Assembly (NCBI GenBank): GCA_025786725.1
Contig: JAHLTZ010000005.1
Span: 830,191-894,190, forward strand
Direction: 5' to 3'
Length of the DNA stretch: 64,000 nt
Origin: Syncephalis fuscata
Taxonomy: Eukaryota > Zoopagomycota > Zoopagomycetes > Zoopagales > Piptocephalidaceae
The notes under the pieces are model-generated. The model was not told the DNA's origin. It did not search any database and saw only the letters and a list, made by a program, of their open reading frames with translations. The position numbers were made by a program, and so were the translations under genes. This document shows, piece by piece, positions 60,184-64,000 of this stretch (position 1 is the first letter of the stretch; each line of letters starts with the position of its first letter).

Positions 60184-63130
60184 ATGCCACGCGAACCACG
60201 CCGTCGATCTACGCGCTACACAGCAATTGGCCAACGAGGCCGGTAAGTTATATAGCGTCTTTTGTATATAACTTGTCGCTTTGTTACTATACTATAGCTT
60301 TTATTTACACGTTTATCTTTGTAGACGTACCGGCATTGGCAATACTACCAAAGAAAACACACAGCAGCCTGAATCTGTATTATTGAAAAATATTTTGATC
60401 AGATTGAAACTAATCAGCCATGTACCAACACTCAGCTGAATGATTTTCCAGTTGATTTTCGTATTACTGGTAAGTAGAATATGTATTCAAATATATAAAT
60501 AAGTCTTTATTTGTATACTAATACAACATTGTTATTAGATGGTACCGATGCTTCTAATACCTCAATATCATCATCTGTCTCTGCAGTATCTATTGTGGCT
60601 GAACTTGCCAATACCACCGATGAAGCAGTTGATGTGGCTGATGAGCATACCGGTAACATCGATGAAGCTATTGACACGGCCAATGAATCAATTAGTGCTG
60701 CCGATGAGCCAGCTAGTGCCGTCGCTGTACTGGCCAATGCTACCGATAAACCAGCCAATACTGCTGCAATGTATACAAATTCTGCCGAATATGCACGCAT
60801 TCGTGCTGCTTCTCACGAACTTCTAGACTTTGTATTCAAAAGCCATCGTTTTATTAAGGAAAAATCACATTCTAAGAACGAGTGCTTTGAATTAGCCGCT
60901 AAACAAAGTATGCGTATTTGCGGTAGCGAACAAGAGTTTATTGATATTGTAAATTCACAACACTCTGACAACAACGATCAATCGTCTGGTGTTAAGAAAG
61001 AACCTTCACTACTTGTTGAGCGCCAGTCTTCTAGCCTTGAACGAACAAGTAGCTGCATTAACGATCCAGCAGCTTTTGGTATTGAAGAAGAGCCAAGCTC
61101 ACTTAGTACAGTATCAAATACAGCTACATCACGTCCCTCTCGTCTTGGTCTTAGACAAACTCTTCCAGCATTAAGAGCGCCTTTAAAACATTGTCACGTC
61201 AGTGAGTTGCCGCGTAACAATCAAGAACCATTAACGACCGAGGATAAAGAAAAGGAACCAGCAAATGAGCAATATTACCCAGGAAAAGATTACAATATTT
61301 ATTATGAATCTGAAAACTATAGTAATTTACTGGTTATCGATGAGCCGAGCACAGATCTGGATGCCTTTTCTATTCCGCAAACAGCTGCTTCAACTGCGTC
61401 AGTGCGCCAATCTCTATTTTCAAAAGATATATTTAAAAGACCACCACCAGTAGCAGAGCTAAAGCGACATAAACAACAGCAGCAGCATAAATCACGCCGT
61501 GATGAACCAGACTATATAGCAATGATGGTTCGAGCAAAAGAAGATGGTTATCGAAGGGCTCCTTTACGGCCATATGTTCCCAAGGCACCTGTTAACGTTT
61601 ATCAACGTACAAAGGCAATAACGAGTAATCCGGCCTTTGGCGTAATTCGCAACAATAATCTATTGAGTGAACGACAGCGTCTTCTGGACACTCCCTCACT
61701 TAAATCCGATTTAAAAACAAATGAAATCCATACATGGGAGATGTATCGGTTCTACTCACCAAACAACCTTACCATTGCACATGACAGAGACTGGCAACTC
61801 ATCCAAGAGCTGCTGGTCAGTCTATTCGAGCACTTCCAACTGCCTGACTGTCCTGGCAATTGGTGGCGAGGTCTGGGTCCACGGCATGCCGATCTTCAAG
61901 ACATGTGGCAGTATCAGCAACTGCCAATAAATATGCGTCCTCTTCTTATGATAGCCGATGGGCGTCATATTTCAAAGTGCTGCGCGATCTGCATCGTGCC
62001 GATGATTTGATTGTTCGGCTCAATACCAACGACAATATTATTAAAATGCGATTGACTGAAGAGGCAGTTGCATTACTGGCAACACTCTATACTGGTTGTG
62101 AAGACCGCATTAATGAGCTTAGTGATGCGTTTGACCATGAGGCCATTCGCCATTATATGCAGGCGCAAGAAGTACCCGGCTTACCTGCTGCGTTAAGACA
62201 TGAGCAACTTATGAAAGCATTCAGCATTCCAGATGAACGACGCAGCCGAATCGAAGCCATTCAGAAGGAGCTGATGCGACAAGACCTCCCGCGAGGTGTT
62301 CTCACCTCTCTAGCCTATGCTTCAATACTAGAAACGCTCGATCTGTCACCGAGCGAAGTAATGACAGATGTAGTGGATGTTGTGCCTATTACAACAAAGG
62401 ACAACATACTTACCACAAAAAATCCGACGTTTAGTACATCTTCTCACGTACCAACGTCATCAACAGCTACAACAACGGCAACAGAAGAAGCGGCTACAAC
62501 AACATCGACAACAGTGGCAATAGCGGCAGCAGTAGCAGTGTCACCGCCACAACCATCCTCGCCAGCCGAGTGGCCTGCGCAGCTCGACCATTCGCTGAAC
62601 GATGCCTGGGATGCTAACGACTATGGTATGTACTTCAACTATTTTTATACATTGACTAAATAATTAATAGACATTCCAGACATGGTGGTAGCCGAGTCGC
62701 CTAAGAAGGCAAAGAAAAAACCAGCACCTAAACGTACAAATGTTAGCAAAACCGGTCCACGACAATGTAAGTAACTTATCAATAAACATATACTACCAAA
62801 CTAATCAATCAATCTAGTACGACGCAGTTCGCGACGCCGAATTGCGCCGCTAGCCTACTGGCGCAATGAACGCCAGCTAATGACTACCGACGTCATTAGT
62901 AAGTAACAATGTAAGAATAATATAAACTTATTAATTTTGATGTTGCAATAGATGGCCAAAATATACTTGTGGTCAAGGACATTGTTCGAGTGCCAGCAAC
63001 ACCTGTGCGACTTGCCGCTAAACCGAAGAAAAAAAACGGCAAACTAAGCGCAAAGGTAAGCGATTAAATTTTAATACTCGTCATTTACTAAGTACTAAAT
63101 ATATAGGCGCTAGTAAATAAACGGTTATAA
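60184..63130 (+). CDS. MIF2: CENP-C/Mif2-like inner kinetochore protein
   Basis: CENP-C binds CENP-A nucleosomes and builds the kinetochore. The start MPREPRRRSTRYTAIG is basic; the middle (60540-61700) is disordered. A more ordered region follows (TWEMYRFYSPNNLTI; IKMRLTEEAVALLATLYTG; 61720-62300). Near the end, a short exon reads RRSSRRRIAPLAYWRNER (about 62823-62877), which fits the CENP-C motif with its arginine anchors and YW pair. The next exon, NILVVKDIVRVPATPV, matches the I-K-D/E-I-I-R-V segment that follows the motif in fungal homologues. The gene ends at 63130 after ALVNKRL, without the C-terminal cupin dimerisation domain normal for the family. Two frame breaks (near 60375, and AA at 61926-61927) are each repaired by one added base. 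A KNL2-like protein with the same motif is an alternative. Confidence 0.62.
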
Positions 63131-63254
63131 CCGCATTATTAGCAGTATTATCAGTATCAGTATTGCTATTTGTTTTGTTATTATAATTTGTAAACAATAA
63201 AGAAATTAGTGAATATAACTATAATATGTTTTTTTTTAACTTGCAATATAAATC
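63131..63254. other. 3' flank of the CENP-C-like gene
   Basis: Short AT-rich stretch with AATAAA near 63199 that could serve as a polyadenylation signal. Confidence 0.4.
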
Positions 63255-64000
63255 ATTAAACTATTTATTGACCATTTAATATGATTTGGTAATCAAATGG
63301 CTAAATTTAATAATATTTGCGTAATTGAACTACACATTCACTCTATTGAACATGGAGACAAGTGGTGAGTTTTATTTAATCGTCACGTCATCACACTTAT
63401 TGCTTTTTTGGGGGACAAATGACTAACATCTAATAACGCCCAATCTATTGAACATGATGATGGGTGGTGAGTGACATCAGTCATCAAATACTCGTCATCA
63501 TAGATTCGTTATCCAGTATGCATATATCCACCATTTACCTATATCATTGCCATTCTGTCCCACACTACTATGTATCATTCTACGATACACTAGACACATT
63601 TTATTGTTTATACGCGGCAATATACTTTGCTCATTCCATTCATTGCATTATATGCAATATAACGTTTAATATTATTTTTATGTTTTCTTGCCGTATACAC
63701 ATCATTCTATACTCGTCTAGCCTCACTCTATCCAAGTCTGTTTTTATTTTTGTTCTAGCTTTATTATTAATAAATGTCAAGTAATTCAGTTCATTGATTA
63801 TGCATACATGCACAATAACTTCAACATTACTAATCGTCACTCTGTAGTGCACATTCTTTATATTATATATTATTTTATTATTTATTAAATATATGCTAGC
63901 TATTGCAGTTATTCTTTTGGTTTAGCACTATTGTTAATAAATTTAATTCATTTCAACTTATTCATTTAGTAAATTATATTTAATTGAAACAAATAACAAT
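63255..64000 (+). mobile_element. MITE-like element, copy E, running off the right edge
   Basis: Two tandem modules of the repeat family (about 63260-63375 and 63420-63540) are followed by sequence homologous to the core of copy B (about 63700-64000 against 43830-44060). The second module carries CAATCTATTGAACATGATGA and GGTGAGTGACATCAGTCATC, matching copy B almost exactly. The right terminal repeat, if any, lies outside the window. No transposase is seen. Confidence 0.68.

Overview
The window is nuclear DNA from a eukaryote, most likely a fungus from an early-diverging (zygomycete-type) lineage. It is AT-rich. Coding regions are broken by many short introns of about 30-80 nt, mostly with GTAAGT-like donors, and genes lie close together on both strands. 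The standard nuclear code fits every reading frame I followed. The fungal placement rests on a fungal-type cystathionine beta-lyase, CDC50, Grc3, U2A' and a Mif2/CENP-C-like protein. A narrower placement, for example among mycoparasitic Zoopagomycota, is only a guess.

Layout. 1-11.5 kb: a partial chromodomain-like gene (-), GRC3/NOL9 polynucleotide kinase (+), cystathionine beta-lyase (-), a cytochrome P450 (-) and a DH-PH RhoGEF with a long tail (-). 11.9-21.1 kb: a WD40-TPR-WD40 DCAF protein of the WDTC1/DCAF6 type (+), a small secreted ricin-B-like lectin (-), an F-box/leucine-rich-repeat protein (-) and a secreted orphan (-). 23.7-37.7 kb: mitochondrial EF-Tu (+), a low-complexity orphan (+), the flippase subunit CDC50 (+), a DUF2358/C6orf136-like protein (-) and a PP4R1-like HEAT-repeat protein (+). 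38.4-46.7 kb: two tandem paralogous membrane proteins with a secreted-type ectodomain and about seven membrane helices (+,+), then a secreted kinase-like protein with a degraded active site (+). 47.6-63.1 kb: a TBC1D13-type Rab GAP (-), adenylate kinase (-), RNase H2 subunit A (-), a beta-propeller orphan (+), U2 snRNP A' (+) and a CENP-C/Mif2-like kinetochore protein (+).

Most genes are unrelated housekeeping genes and form no operon-like unit. The accessory part is the set of secreted or surface proteins (lectin, secreted orphan, tandem receptors, secreted pseudokinase), which sit beside AT-rich gaps. Those gaps hold a dispersed non-coding repeat family, seen in both orientations at about 22.9, 43.6-44.4, 47.2, 52.7 and 63.3 kb. 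One copy is a MITE-like element with long terminal inverted repeats.

A caution for any reader: at least 15 places in 8 or more genes show an abrupt frame change that one missing or extra base would repair, usually in a short homopolymer. This looks like residual consensus error in the assembly rather than biology, although the 3' half of the WDTC1-like gene is damaged enough that decay is possible. Exon ends given here were read by eye and are approximate unless stated.
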